This document shows positions 41,151-50,212 of a stretch of 50,223 nt of DNA, in pieces. Location: assembly GCA_018663505.1 (NCBI GenBank), contig JABJQG010000039.1, forward strand, positions 1 through 50,223, given 5' to 3'. The notes beneath the pieces were generated by a model. It did not search any database. It saw only the letters and a list, made by a program, of their open reading frames with translations, and was not told the origin of the DNA. Within the stretch, counting starts at the first letter, position 1; every line of letters starts with the position of its first letter. Origin of the DNA: Pseudobdellovibrionaceae bacterium. GTDB lineage: Bacteria; Bdellovibrionota; Bdellovibrionia; Bdellovibrionales; UBA1609. Both the position numbers and the translations under genes were made by a program.

Positions 41151-42617
41151 TTATAAGTCCACAGAGTTGGCGGAAGTGTGAGTGACACTTTCTAGTTGGT
41201 TTATTTTATAATTATAATAATCCAAGTTTATGTTTAAGGTCTCTGGAGCAGCCATAAATATAACTTCCCAACGGTATGTTCTGTTAGCTTTTTTTTCGTA
41301 ACTAACTTGCGATATATCAAAGCTGTTTGCCCAGCCTGGGTTAATTACTTTATGAATAACTGTTCTTTTTTCAGATTCTACATCGTCATAAGTGATTTTC
41401 TCAATTTCAGATAAATAAATAGTGACCGAATGGGAGTTTAAACCTTTGGGAGTTATTGGCTCACCAACGGTAATGTTTTTATTTTCTATTTGAGGTTTAT
41501 TAACGAGTCCCAAGAATATGGGTAAGGTATTTATGTTTTCATGTGCTTGAATGGACATAGAGACTTGTTTAAATTGAGGACTGGTAGCCTTTAAGTCATC
41601 TTCTTTAAGAATTGAAAGTATATAGCTATTATTAATGTTTTCAGAATTTATTTTTAACTGATGTTCATCTTCAGATTTAAAACTTTTTAAATCTGTGGGG
41701 AGTAGTTGGCCTTCTTTATTCATAAAACTTGCGCCAATAATTACTTGGTCAGATTGTATCTGTGGAACCCTGAATGTAAGCGAGCTATTATATTGAATCT
41801 GGTTAACCACAAGGTCTTGCCCACTAATATCGTCTGGGATAAAGCTTTTTCTAAGTCCGCCTTGTTTGAAGCTGAATTTGTTTAACATGGAATACATGGA
41901 TTGGCCTTTTTTGACGGCATCCATAATGTCCTTCATGGGAAAGCTGCCATGTGAGGCAAAGAGAGTGTAGTTATCAGCTTTAGGTACAAATAACTTATAT
42001 TGAGGCTTATTAAACTTGATAGTGAAAAATATATATTTTTCGGACTGTTTAGGTAGGGTAATATTTGTGGGCATAGATACGGTTTTTGTAGGAACTTTAA
42101 TTTGATCCGACTCTGCGCTTAAGACATTGGAAACATCGAAATTTACTAAGCTAGATCGGGTAAAAGCAGGAAGTACTATGGAAAAATCAAAACGTTTGTC
42201 ACGTTTGAGCTTACCAAAACCGGATGTGTTTCCCTGAACTTCTAATAAACGGCTTTGTTCTTGTGATGGAGCAAGCTCAAATATTTTTGATAATTCTGTT
42301 ACTCCATTAAAAGTTGTGGTTATGAATCCTTTGGCTGAAAGTGTTATGCTGGTTGCCTCTGTATCTAAACTCAAAACACCCAAGTGATTAGTAGATGTGG
42401 AGTTACCTGACCATTCGGCCTTTACCTTTTTAATGATGTCTCCATTTTTGTCTATGGCAATAAAGTTATGGAGGGAATTTTGTTTGTCTATCATATTAAG
42501 ATCATCAATATGATTTTCAATTTTTTGCAATTTTGTTTGTTGAACTTTCTCTTTGTCCACACATGATACTGAAAATGCTAAGTGAATAGTAATAAGACAT
42601 CCAATGACCAACTTCAT
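41151..42617 (-). CDS. Large lipoprotein of unknown function
   Basis: A 488-residue protein with signal sequence ending FSVSC (lipidated Cys19) and AGGAGAG before the ATG. Residues about 45-115 resemble a carboxypeptidase-regulatory or Ig-like domain (IAIDKNGDIIKKVKAEWSG, then LDTEATSITLSAKGF). The remainder is beta-rich with few charged clusters and no cysteine besides the lipidated one. It is probably surface or periplasmic and is the first gene of a two-lipoprotein operon. The family is not recognised. Confidence 0.78.
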   Translation of the reverse strand: MKLVIGCLITIHLAFSVSCVDKEKVQQTKLQKIENHIDDLNMIDKQNSLHNFIAIDKNGDIIKKVKAEWSGNSTSTNHLGVLSLDTEATSITLSAKGFITTTFNGVTELSKIFELAPSQEQSRLLEVQGNTSGFGKLKRDKRFDFSIVLPAFTRSSLVNFDVSNVLSAESDQIKVPTKTVSMPTNITLPKQSEKYIFFTIKFNKPQYKLFVPKADNYTLFASHGSFPMKDIMDAVKKGQSMYSMLNKFSFKQGGLRKSFIPDDISGQDLVVNQIQYNSSLTFRVPQIQSDQVIIGASFMNKEGQLLPTDLKSFKSEDEHQLKINSENINNSYILSILKEDDLKATSPQFKQVSMSIQAHENINTLPIFLGLVNKPQIENKNITVGEPITPKGLNSHSVTIYLSEIEKITYDDVESEKRTVIHKVINPGWANSFDISQVSYEKKANRTYRWEVIFMAAPETLNINLDYYNYKINQLESVTHTSANSVDL

Positions 42618-42773
42618 AAACTCTCCTTAGTTTAGAATGATTCAAATACTTACCTTATTCTATTCAGAAGTATGAAGTAGTACCAGGTTCCTATGGTTGA
42701 TGACGCAGTGTCGAATGGATGTAGCTAAGCTTTGCTTCTATATTTGGTAAAATACGATTGAATATAGATTCAG

Positions 42774-43652
42774 TTAAAGCTCAAACTTAATCAAATTGGT
42801 TTTTAGGTCTGTGGCCACCCACCGTCCTTTCTCATTTTTTGAGAGCTTAGCACTGGCATAGTTAGCATCATGGGTGAAGAATAAAAGGGTGTTCTTTTGA
42901 TCCATGGATTCGTAGAGTTTCTTTTTTTCATCAATGATGAGTTCTGGAAAGCGATCGTATCCCATAGAAATTGGCAGGTTGACCCACGGTGCTCCTGGGA
43001 CGAGATCTCCAAGAAAAATAATATTTTGTTTATTGTTTTTAATGCGCGTGAGTAGTTGACCAGGCGTGTGTCCATGAGAAAGAAAGAATTCTACATGTTC
43101 TCCAAATAATTCTGGAAGAGTGGGGGTATCTACTATAATGAGTCGCTGAGAGTCCTTAAGCCTTTGAATCATGTCTGGAATAAATGAGGCCCGGTCTCTT
43201 GAATGAGGATTTTGAGCTCTTTCCCAGGCCAGCTTGCCCACAATATACTTAGCATTAGGGAAATGTAATCCAGGATTGGAGGTTAGATTGTTGTAAGATG
43301 GCATAAGGCCGCCCGCATGATCAAAATGTAGGTGCGACAGAATAACGTAATCAATATCCTCCTCTTGAAGGTCCAGCTCATTAAGATTCTGAAGGAGTAA
43401 GTGAGTCTCTGGTTGTTGAATACCAAAGCGTTGAGCTAGTTTTGGTTCGAAAAATGCGCCAACACCAGCTTCTAGAAGGATTTTTGTTTGATCTATTTCT
43501 ACGAGTAAAGAGCGGCAGGCCAGTGGGATACGACCTTCTTTGTCTGGTGGGACCCATTTTTCCCACATTACTCTTGGTGCATTTCCAAACATGGCACCAC
43601 CGTCAAGCATTTGAGAGTTTCCTTCTATGGAAGTGAGTTTAATTTCACTCAT
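42774..43652 (-). CDS. MBL-fold metallo-hydrolase
   Basis: A 292-residue cytoplasmic enzyme of the metallo-beta-lactamase superfamily. The metal motif HLHFDHAGG is near residue 107, a further His in LSHGHTPGQL, the bridging Asp in IIFLGDLVPG and a last His in FFTHDANYA. The N-terminal part (CRSLLVEIDQTKILLEAG) matches the family's quorum-quenching/lactonase-like subgroup, but the substrate cannot be deduced. GAGGTAAT precedes the ATG. It is divergent from the periplasmic protein gene at 43805. Confidence 0.9.
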   Translation of the reverse strand: MSEIKLTSIEGNSQMLDGGAMFGNAPRVMWEKWVPPDKEGRIPLACRSLLVEIDQTKILLEAGVGAFFEPKLAQRFGIQQPETHLLLQNLNELDLQEEDIDYVILSHLHFDHAGGLMPSYNNLTSNPGLHFPNAKYIVGKLAWERAQNPHSRDRASFIPDMIQRLKDSQRLIIVDTPTLPELFGEHVEFFLSHGHTPGQLLTRIKNNKQNIIFLGDLVPGAPWVNLPISMGYDRFPELIIDEKKKLYESMDQKNTLLFFTHDANYASAKLSKNEKGRWVATDLKTNLIKFEL

Positions 43653-43804
43653 AATTACCTCTTCAAGGTTGTAGAATCTATATCAATTTTTGAAAAAAAT
43701 TGCAGCTATGATGGGGGGACCACAATAACTACATTTTTTCTTCTCAGAAGAGTTTATTTAGTTTAACCTTAAAGATCAATATTCAGCTGTGTTAAGGAGC
43801 AAAT

Positions 43805-44524
43805 ATGAATCATTTAATTAAATCTATATTGGGTGCATCACTTATATTAACCGCCATGAGTTTAAGTGCTAAACAAACCATTAAAGCTGACTTTTTTGAT
43901 ATGGAGTCTAAACTGTCTAAAAAACTTTTTACTTGGGAAAAATATGTTGAGCAAAAACCTGATGGAACCCTTGTTGATACTTCAAAATTTATTAGCTTAG
44001 AGGGCAAACCACTTGTAAATAGGATAACAACTTTTAAAAATTCTAAAGTTGTTAGATTTGAGGCCATTCAGTATCAAAATAACACTAGGGGGACCATCGA
44101 CTTTAAAGGAGATAAAATTTTCTTTAAATATTTTGAAAATGGTAAACAAACAAAATCTGATGATGAAACTGTGGATAAAAATTTAGTGTTGCCAAGTACT
44201 CTGGTTTCTCATGCACAAAAGAATTGGAAAACCATTACTAAGGGTGACACGGTAAAAGTGAGAATAGCTGTATGGCATAGATTGGATACAGTGGGATTTA
44301 AAATGTTTAAAGTGCGAGAGTTTACTGAAAAAGGACAGTATATTGTAGAGGTTAAGATGAAGCCCTCTAGCTTTCTTATAGCTGCTTTGGTGGACCCTTT
44401 ATTGTTTCGATTTACTAAGGATGGGTCAAAATTACTTTCTATGAAAGGGCGAGTGGCGCCTAAAAGAAAGGTCAAAAATAAATTTAAGGATCTTGACGCT
44501 GAGGGAGTTTACACTCACCTCTAA
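43805..44524 (+). CDS. Periplasmic protein of unknown function
   Basis: A 239-residue protein with a signal peptide (SILGASLILTAMSLSA, cleavage near residue 22) and AAGGAG upstream. The mature part is a Lys-rich chain of alternating strands (KVVRFEAIQYQNNTRGTIDF, KVRIAVWHRLDTVGF), reminiscent of lipocalin-like or LolA/DUF3108-like barrels, with a basic C-terminus (RVAPKRKVKNKFKD). No cysteines. It could bind a hydrophobic ligand, but this is inference from the strand pattern. Confidence 0.76.
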   Translation: MNHLIKSILGASLILTAMSLSAKQTIKADFFDMESKLSKKLFTWEKYVEQKPDGTLVDTSKFISLEGKPLVNRITTFKNSKVVRFEAIQYQNNTRGTIDFKGDKIFFKYFENGKQTKSDDETVDKNLVLPSTLVSHAQKNWKTITKGDTVKVRIAVWHRLDTVGFKMFKVREFTEKGQYIVEVKMKPSSFLIAALVDPLLFRFTKDGSKLLSMKGRVAPKRKVKNKFKDLDAEGVYTHL

Positions 44525-44610
44525 TTTGCTGAAATTTTAGTAAATAATTTGCATAAACCTTAATAAATACAGATAAAAGGGGCGAATTTCCTCTTATTTT
44601 AAGGAAAATC

Positions 44611-44639
44611 TTGACCATAAGATTTTGGGGATATAGATT
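44611..44639 (+). promoter_or_regulatory. Probable tRNA promoter
   Basis: TTGACC (44611-44616) and TAGATT (44634-44639), 17 bp apart; TATAGA overlaps the second box at 15-bp spacing. Transcription would start about 20 nt before the tRNA. Confidence 0.5.
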
Positions 44640-44663
44640 CTCCCTTCAGTTCTATGACATTGT

Positions 44664-44740
44664 GGCGGGGTAGCTCAGCTGGTTAGAGCACCGGAATCAT
44701 AATCCGGGTGTCGGTGGTTCAAGTCCACTTCTCGCTACCA
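44664..44740 (+). tRNA. tRNA-Met (anticodon CAU)
   Basis: A complete 77-nt cloverleaf with encoded CCA. Acceptor GGCGGGG pairs with TCTCGCT, including three G-U pairs, one at position 1-72. D arm with GGTTAGA, anticodon stem CCGGA/TCCGG with loop ATCATAA, T loop TTCAAGT, discriminator A. The 1-72 pair rules out initiator type, so it is probably the elongator; a lysidine-modified tRNA-Ile(CAU) cannot be excluded. A T-rich run directly after CCA may end transcription. The following 355 bp to 45095 show no gene or clear structure. Confidence 0.93.
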
Positions 44741-45095
44741 TTTTTTTCTTAATAACTGGATCTCCTCAACTAACTGCATATCACACCGCACACATTAAAA
44801 AATACAAGCACTTAGAACCCTAAGTCACCACTTGATAAAGGTTTCTCTGATTTTTTTCGATATTCTCGGTGAGTAAAGGCACGTGTTTGTGACCCACTAG
44901 AATCTAAGTCTCAGCTACTCAGAGCATAAATAGACATACATAAGTTTTGGGCATTGGGTTTTATTTAGCATTGTATTTTATAATAATTACAGGCTTGATT
45001 ACAAATTTAAAGCTTTTGGCTTGTCAGACCGCTTAGAGTTCTCACACAAGCGGCATATATCCTGCATCAAAACCTCATATGAGTGGTGATAGTTT

Positions 45096-45869
45096 ATGAA
45101 TTTATTTAAAATTAGTCTTGTATGTTTGCTATTTATTTCAAAGGCTAATGCTCTGGTATTAAAAAAAAATGTGGTTCACAATATTTGGGAAAAATCATTG
45201 CTCAACATTTGCTTTGGCCACTCTAGTATGGATCAAGATATAATCAGACCATTTAGCCAATTTATTAATGACAAAAAAATTATACTTGCTGATTTTAACG
45301 AAGAATATAAAGAAATAATTAAAGAGACTTTAGAAGCTGAGTTTAGCGAAGAAACAACTAAAGTCCATTTTAAAATTCTAGGTTCATGCGGGCGTAATAT
45401 TAAACATGATATTATTATTCAGCCAACATCCGAAAAAAAAGATAATGGTCGCTACAATAGCCAAGCTGCCCGAAATGCTGATGCGAAAAAGGCAATAGTT
45501 TTTATCAATATAAAATATGATCTTAATTACTCCATTGACAAAGAAGCTGTAGATAAGACTCATAATTTAAAATCCATTTTTGTTCATGAACTTGTGCATA
45601 CATTTGGTGTTTCTCATGAGTTTTTTCATTATGATTTTTTGAATGATAAACTTTGTAAAGAAGTCAATTATGTTAAAAAATATTCTGGATCAAATACTAA
45701 TCTAAAACACAAAATCAAACGATTTGAAGATAAATATTTTTCACCTTATGGCTATGACTCTAAATCCATCATGAGTTATTGTTATATACATCATAATGGA
45801 TTCTGGAGATCTGAAAATGAAATACTTAGTCCTATGGACAAGGATGCTATTTATTTTATTTTTATGTGA
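45096..45869 (+). CDS. Secreted zinc metalloprotease (metzincin type)
   Basis: A 257-residue protein with a signal peptide (LFKISLVCLLFISKANA). The zinc motif HELVHTFGVSHEFFH (first His near residue 164) has the extended HExxHxxxxxH form of metzincins, and SIMSYCYIHH is a Met-turn. Residues between form an alpha/beta domain with KKAIVFINIKYDLNY as the edge strand. Cysteines in CFGHS, GSCGR and KLCKE may form disulfides. It is the second protease of this type in the window (see 13777), but it is not lipidated. Probably exported to periplasm or prey. Confidence 0.86.
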   Translation: MNLFKISLVCLLFISKANALVLKKNVVHNIWEKSLLNICFGHSSMDQDIIRPFSQFINDKKIILADFNEEYKEIIKETLEAEFSEETTKVHFKILGSCGRNIKHDIIIQPTSEKKDNGRYNSQAARNADAKKAIVFINIKYDLNYSIDKEAVDKTHNLKSIFVHELVHTFGVSHEFFHYDFLNDKLCKEVNYVKKYSGSNTNLKHKIKRFEDKYFSPYGYDSKSIMSYCYIHHNGFWRSENEILSPMDKDAIYFIFM

Positions 45870-46185
45870 GCTGGAAATTTGTTCAATTTTGGGAAAACTT
45901 TAGCTTTCTAAATACAAAAAATATATCAGCCAAATATTTTTTCCTTGTGTATAATTCGCTTAAACCATCTATAGTTCTTAGTTTAACTAACTAACTAATT
46001 AAGCAAGTAAGTATTCACATAACACACTTGAATTCAGCCCATAACTGCTTTACCCTTTTAATTAGCAGTGACAATTTTTTTAGATCTCCCCACAGTACTT
46101 TATTTCACCAAGGCAAATGGATAGGATTTATTATATAATGTTATTATAAATGTTAATTGGTAATGAATATAGTTATGATAGTTTT

Positions 46186-47094
46186 ATGAGATGTGTAGCA
46201 ATATTACTAATTTTTTTATCATCGCCAAGTTTAATGGCCGCCCAAGACTTCGCAATTAGTGCTATGGCCCACATTAACGGAGCCTTGATGGCGAGCCCTC
46301 TTTTACCACGCTTGTTTGCTAAAAAAAAACAAAGTGAAATCCAAATTCGTCCTATTATGTTTGAGGCATCTAACGAGGAGAGTAGGGGCTTTGATCCTAA
46401 AATTGTGGATTATAGTGGTTCTGGTGGCGCAGTATTCTATTATAAAAGATTAGGGAGCTCCTTTGGCTACTTTGCTCAACTTTCAGGTAATTCTATTTCT
46501 GGCAACTTTACTGGTCCAGGATCTGACCCTTCAGATGCTCAATATACTATTTATGTGAATGATGTGAAGTCATCCATGCTTCAAGCTAGTTTAGGAATGT
46601 CAGTGAATTTGTTGAAGTTTTCAAACTTCGAACTTCAGTTCCTTGCTGCACCATCCTTTTCTCAAACTCAACTAGAGCAAACAGTGGTTCAAAATGACTT
46701 CACTAGTCCTGATGATTACGATTTAAGTATGAATGTAGGGGCTATGAGCTACTATGCTGGTGTACAGATGGGTATTAAGATGGCTGGATTTGTATTAAAC
46801 CCTTATTATATAATAACTGACCTTGTGGATGAAAAGGATCGTTGTCAGTCATTTAGTACTGTTGTGAGAACCTCAGGAAATCTCTTTGATATTGGGTCTG
46901 TAAGTTGTAGGGACCAGGGTGGTAATTTATTAAAACAAATTGAGTTTAATACAGCTTTGCAGGCCGTGGGCTTTAATTTAATTTTCCCATTTTTTGGTAT
47001 GGGATTTAATATATTTTCTGAAGTTGGTGAAATTCCATTTTTTGAAGCGGTAGAAGTGAATATGTACAGCCTTAGTTTTAGTTTTAATATCTAA
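46186..47094 (+). CDS. Outer-membrane-associated beta-rich protein
   Basis: A 302-residue protein. I prefer the ATG at 46186, where the signal peptide begins (RCVAILLIFLSSPSLMAA), over the one at 46150; neither has a strong Shine-Dalgarno. The mature chain has repeated Gly/aromatic strands (FYYKRLGSSFGYFAQLSG, YYAGVQMGIKMAGFVLN), ending YSLSFSFNI with aromatic/aliphatic alternation, consistent with a barrel embedded in the outer membrane. Two cysteines (RCQS, SCRD) may form a loop disulfide. The family is not identified. The 316 bp before it contain only a short TAAC-type tandem (about 45985-45998). Confidence 0.72.
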   Translation: MRCVAILLIFLSSPSLMAAQDFAISAMAHINGALMASPLLPRLFAKKKQSEIQIRPIMFEASNEESRGFDPKIVDYSGSGGAVFYYKRLGSSFGYFAQLSGNSISGNFTGPGSDPSDAQYTIYVNDVKSSMLQASLGMSVNLLKFSNFELQFLAAPSFSQTQLEQTVVQNDFTSPDDYDLSMNVGAMSYYAGVQMGIKMAGFVLNPYYIITDLVDEKDRCQSFSTVVRTSGNLFDIGSVSCRDQGGNLLKQIEFNTALQAVGFNLIFPFFGMGFNIFSEVGEIPFFEAVEVNMYSLSFSFNI

Positions 47095-47300
47095 GCTCTC
47101 TAAATGTTATAAATAACAATTATATAATGTTAAAGCTGTAGCTATGTACCTCATTGAAACACATTTGTGTAGTTTTGAAGCGACTTCAATAAATACGCTA
47201 TTTCAAGCTGTTTGACTTGTGAAGTTTTCCTCACATTTGTTGATTTCACTAAACTTTTTCCAATACTACACCGAAAAATTAATTAAGCGGGGAGCGTTTA

Positions 47301-50081
47301 ATGAAAAATATTTTTAAAATTGTACTTGGTTTAATATTAATGAGTTTAATGAGCGCATGCGGTGATACCAGTGACTCTATTCAGGGGCAAAAACCATCTG
47401 GTGATACATCGGATACCGTTTCTGAAAAATTGACATTAAGTAGTAGTAACGCCAGTAACTTTGATATTCCTGAAAATTCCAGTGCTTTATTTATTTTTAT
47501 GCTTTCTGGGACAACTACAGTGGACACAAAAATTGATTGGGCTATTTATCCAGATGGAGGTGGTAGTGCCATGTTAGATTTTCTTTCTGTTGCTGGAACA
47601 ATTACTATTCCTGCCGGGGAACAATCTGTGACTTTTTCACTACCCATTGATGATGACTCTGATTATGAGGGTAATGAAAGCTTTAAGTGGATTTATGTTG
47701 GGGTGAGTGATCATGTGGAGGTGTCTTCAAATGAATTTACATTTACCTTGATTGATAATGAAGTTGCACCTGGCCCACCAGTAAGCTTTGATATTGCTCC
47801 AGCAAATTTTGATGAAGATGCTGAATCAATAATTTCTCTAAATTATTCCGATGCTGATAGTGATATTGCCACAGCCTGTACTATTTCTGGTTTGAGTAAT
47901 ATTAGTATATCAACTCCTTGTAGTTGCGATGGTACGAGTAATTCAAATGCATGTTCAGTGGGAGTAACAGGAGTTGCAAATCATAATGGAGCTGCAGGTT
48001 TTAGTTATACCGTCACTGCAAATGCAGAAGAATCAGCATCTGCCAATGCCGTTTTAGCCATAGACAATGTGGATGATATTCCTGTGGCAAACGCATTAAC
48101 ACCCGATGCTTTTGATGAAGATACCGAGTCTATTATAACTTTAGGTTATACAGATATTGATACAGATTTAGCAACGGCTTGTGCAATTCCGAGCTTTCCA
48201 AATTTGAGTGTTTCAACACCTTGTAGCTGTAACGGTAGTGGAGAATGTACAGTTGGAGTAAAAGGTATCTCAAATTTTAGTGGGGCCGCAAGTTTTAGTT
48301 ATACAGTAACAGCAAATGGTGCCCCCTCTGCTGCGGCTACTGCAAGTTTTACTATTAATGCCGTTGATGATAAACCTATTGCAATAGCTGTTACAGCACC
48401 AGCGTTTGATGAAGGTGTGGAATCTATAATTTCTTTGGATTATACAGATGCTGAAAATCATACTGCCACAGCATGTGCCATAAGTGACAATACAGATGTA
48501 ACTGTATCCACAGCTTGTGACTGTACTGCTCCAGGAGTCTGTACAGTTGGTGTAACTGGTAATGGGGATTTTAATGGTGTCACAAGTTTTAATTTTACAG
48601 TGACGGCGAACACTTTAATTTCAGATGCAGCTGTGGCTAGTTTAACAGTAACAGCTATTGACGATAAACCTGTAGCAAGTCCAATTACTCCAGCATCTTT
48701 TAATGAGGACAGTGAATCAATTCTAACATTGAGTTATTCTGATATTGAAAATGATTTAGCAACAGCATGTACAATAGTTTTAAATGACCCATCGAACATT
48801 TCTGTATCCACAGCATGTAGTTGTGACGTTAGTGGTGACTGTACAGTTGGGGTTACTGGGGTTAGTAATTATAGTGGAGCAGAGAGTTTTAACTACACTG
48901 TTACTGCTAATGGACAAACCTCGGCAGCAGTATTAGCCTCATTAACAATTGATGCGGTAAACGATGCTCCAAGTTTAGCCACAAATTTAGGTTTATCCTC
49001 CAGCGTGGGTGAAATTGTAGTTTTAACAACCACAGAGCTTAATGCCACGGATTCGGATGATGCCAATAGTAATATTACCTTTGAATTAAAGACGGCTCCA
49101 GTAAAAGGAGATTTAAAATTAAGTGGTGCAGTTTTAAGTTCAGGAGGATTGTTTACCCAGAGTGATTTAGATAATAGTCTTGTTACTTATGTACATACTG
49201 CTGGTACTGATGTGGATGACAGTTTCCAAATTTCTGTTCGAGATGATGATTCCGTGTACGCTGTTGGCGCAACGGATGCTTCACCAGCTACAGTGGATGT
49301 TGTAGTATCTAACTGTGTCTCTGGATCAGTGACATATACTGCTGATGGATCTTTTGATGTGGATGCCACAGCACCAGGTTGTGCAAATATTGTGATAAAA
49401 GCCTGGGGTGGTGGAGCTGGTGGTGGTTATAAAGGAGGAAGTGCTGCAGGCCTAGGTGGTGGAGGCGGTTACGCTGAAAAAGCTATGAGCATTTCTGCCG
49501 GACAAGTTTACACAATAGCAGTAGGAATGGGTGGACAAGGTGGAGCCTGTGGTGCAGCTGCTGGAGCCGGAGGATTCTCTGGTGGAGCTGGAGGTTTAAA
49601 AGAGGCTAATGGTTCAGCTGGTGCTGATGATGCGGGTGGACCCAATGGTGGCGCTGGAGGTAGTGGTGTTAATGGCACAAATGGTGGGCAAGGTGGTTAT
49701 GGTGGCGGCGGTGGCGGCGGTGCTGCAGAGGATGGAATGTTAGGTGGTGCTGGTGGCGGCGCAAGTACGTTTTTTAACGGTATTACAAAATTAGTTGTTG
49801 CCGGCGGTGGTGGTGGCGGTGGAGCTGGTGAAGCTGGAGGCGGCGGGGCTGGAGGCGCGGCTTGTGCTATAAATGGTTCGGATGCACTATCTAACGGAGA
49901 TTCTCTAGGAGGAGCTGGCGGAGGTGGCGGTGGTTGTTTTGGTGACACAGTAACATCCGGAAGTGGATCTGTAGAAGGGAATAGTGCAAATAGTGGAGGA
50001 GCAGGAGCTGGTGGAAATAATTCTGGATCTTGCCCTGCTAGTAATGGGACTGATGGGAAACTAATTGTAGAGTATAATTAA
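47301..50081 (+). CDS. Multidomain surface lipoprotein with glycine-rich adhesin-like tip
   Basis: A 926-residue lipoprotein, lipidated at Cys20 (LMSAC), with GGGGAG before the ATG. Residues about 45-150 look like a Calx-beta domain (ENSSALFIFMLSG, TITIPAGEQSVTFSLPIDDD). Residues about 155-550 hold four repeats of roughly 100 residues, each with a FDED/FDEG/FNED opening, ATAC, STxCxC and a CxVGV strand (four cysteines per repeat, probably disulfide-bonded), then FSYTVTAN or FNFTVTAN. A cadherin-like/CSPG-type domain follows (about 555-670). Residues about 672-926 are a glycine-rich domain (VIKAWGGGAGGG, QVYTIAVGMGG, many GGAGG runs) like those at phage tail-fibre tips. Its probable role is an adhesive rod, possibly in prey contact. 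Confidence 0.82.
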   Translation: MKNIFKIVLGLILMSLMSACGDTSDSIQGQKPSGDTSDTVSEKLTLSSSNASNFDIPENSSALFIFMLSGTTTVDTKIDWAIYPDGGGSAMLDFLSVAGTITIPAGEQSVTFSLPIDDDSDYEGNESFKWIYVGVSDHVEVSSNEFTFTLIDNEVAPGPPVSFDIAPANFDEDAESIISLNYSDADSDIATACTISGLSNISISTPCSCDGTSNSNACSVGVTGVANHNGAAGFSYTVTANAEESASANAVLAIDNVDDIPVANALTPDAFDEDTESIITLGYTDIDTDLATACAIPSFPNLSVSTPCSCNGSGECTVGVKGISNFSGAASFSYTVTANGAPSAAATASFTINAVDDKPIAIAVTAPAFDEGVESIISLDYTDAENHTATACAISDNTDVTVSTACDCTAPGVCTVGVTGNGDFNGVTSFNFTVTANTLISDAAVASLTVTAIDDKPVASPITPASFNEDSESILTLSYSDIENDLATACTIVLNDPSNISVSTACSCDVSGDCTVGVTGVSNYSGAESFNYTVTANGQTSAAVLASLTIDAVNDAPSLATNLGLSSSVGEIVVLTTTELNATDSDDANSNITFELKTAPVKGDLKLSGAVLSSGGLFTQSDLDNSLVTYVHTAGTDVDDSFQISVRDDDSVYAVGATDASPATVDVVVSNCVSGSVTYTADGSFDVDATAPGCANIVIKAWGGGAGGGYKGGSAAGLGGGGGYAEKAMSISAGQVYTIAVGMGGQGGACGAAAGAGGFSGGAGGLKEANGSAGADDAGGPNGGAGGSGVNGTNGGQGGYGGGGGGGAAEDGMLGGAGGGASTFFNGITKLVVAGGGGGGGAGEAGGGGAGGAACAINGSDALSNGDSLGGAGGGGGGCFGDTVTSGSGSVEGNSANSGGAGAGGNNSGSCPASNGTDGKLIVEYN

Positions 50082-50123
50082 TTCTAATTTGGTCATAAGT
50101 TTATGAATAGATCACTTTGAGCT

Positions 50124-50212
50124 GTGGGCTCCCATTGGCACCTTTCCATCCATGGGAGATCGGGCCTATGGCGGCCCGAGCCCACCAATTCCCCCACGTC
50201 GTGTGGGGGAAT
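50124..50212 (-). repeat. Structured interspersed repeat, inverted complete copy
   Basis: Minus-strand copy of the 9830 repeat. The hairpin ATTCCCCCAC/GTGGGGGAAT (50188-50212) has a C-G pair where the other copy has T-A. P1 GTGGGCT/AGCCCAC (50124-50130, 50179-50185), P2 TCGGGCC/GGCCCGA (50160-50179) and P3 CTCCCAT/ATGGGAG (50129-50158) all form. It lies 43 bp downstream of the adhesin-like gene. Confidence 0.75.

Noticed and set aside
44633-44644. ATAGATTCTCCC just before the tRNA, matching the start of the 9830 repeat
   Set aside because: The match ends after 12 nt and no hairpin follows; probably chance or promoter sequence.
49697-49948. Proline-rich open frame on the minus strand
   Set aside because: It is the exact antisense of the glycine-rich domain of the 926-residue lipoprotein; GGN codons read as CCN on the other strand.
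50135-50150. TGGCAC in the inverted repeat copy as a sigma-54 promoter
   Set aside because: The base pair 10 nt after GG is TC, not GC, and the site is part of the conserved repeat loop.
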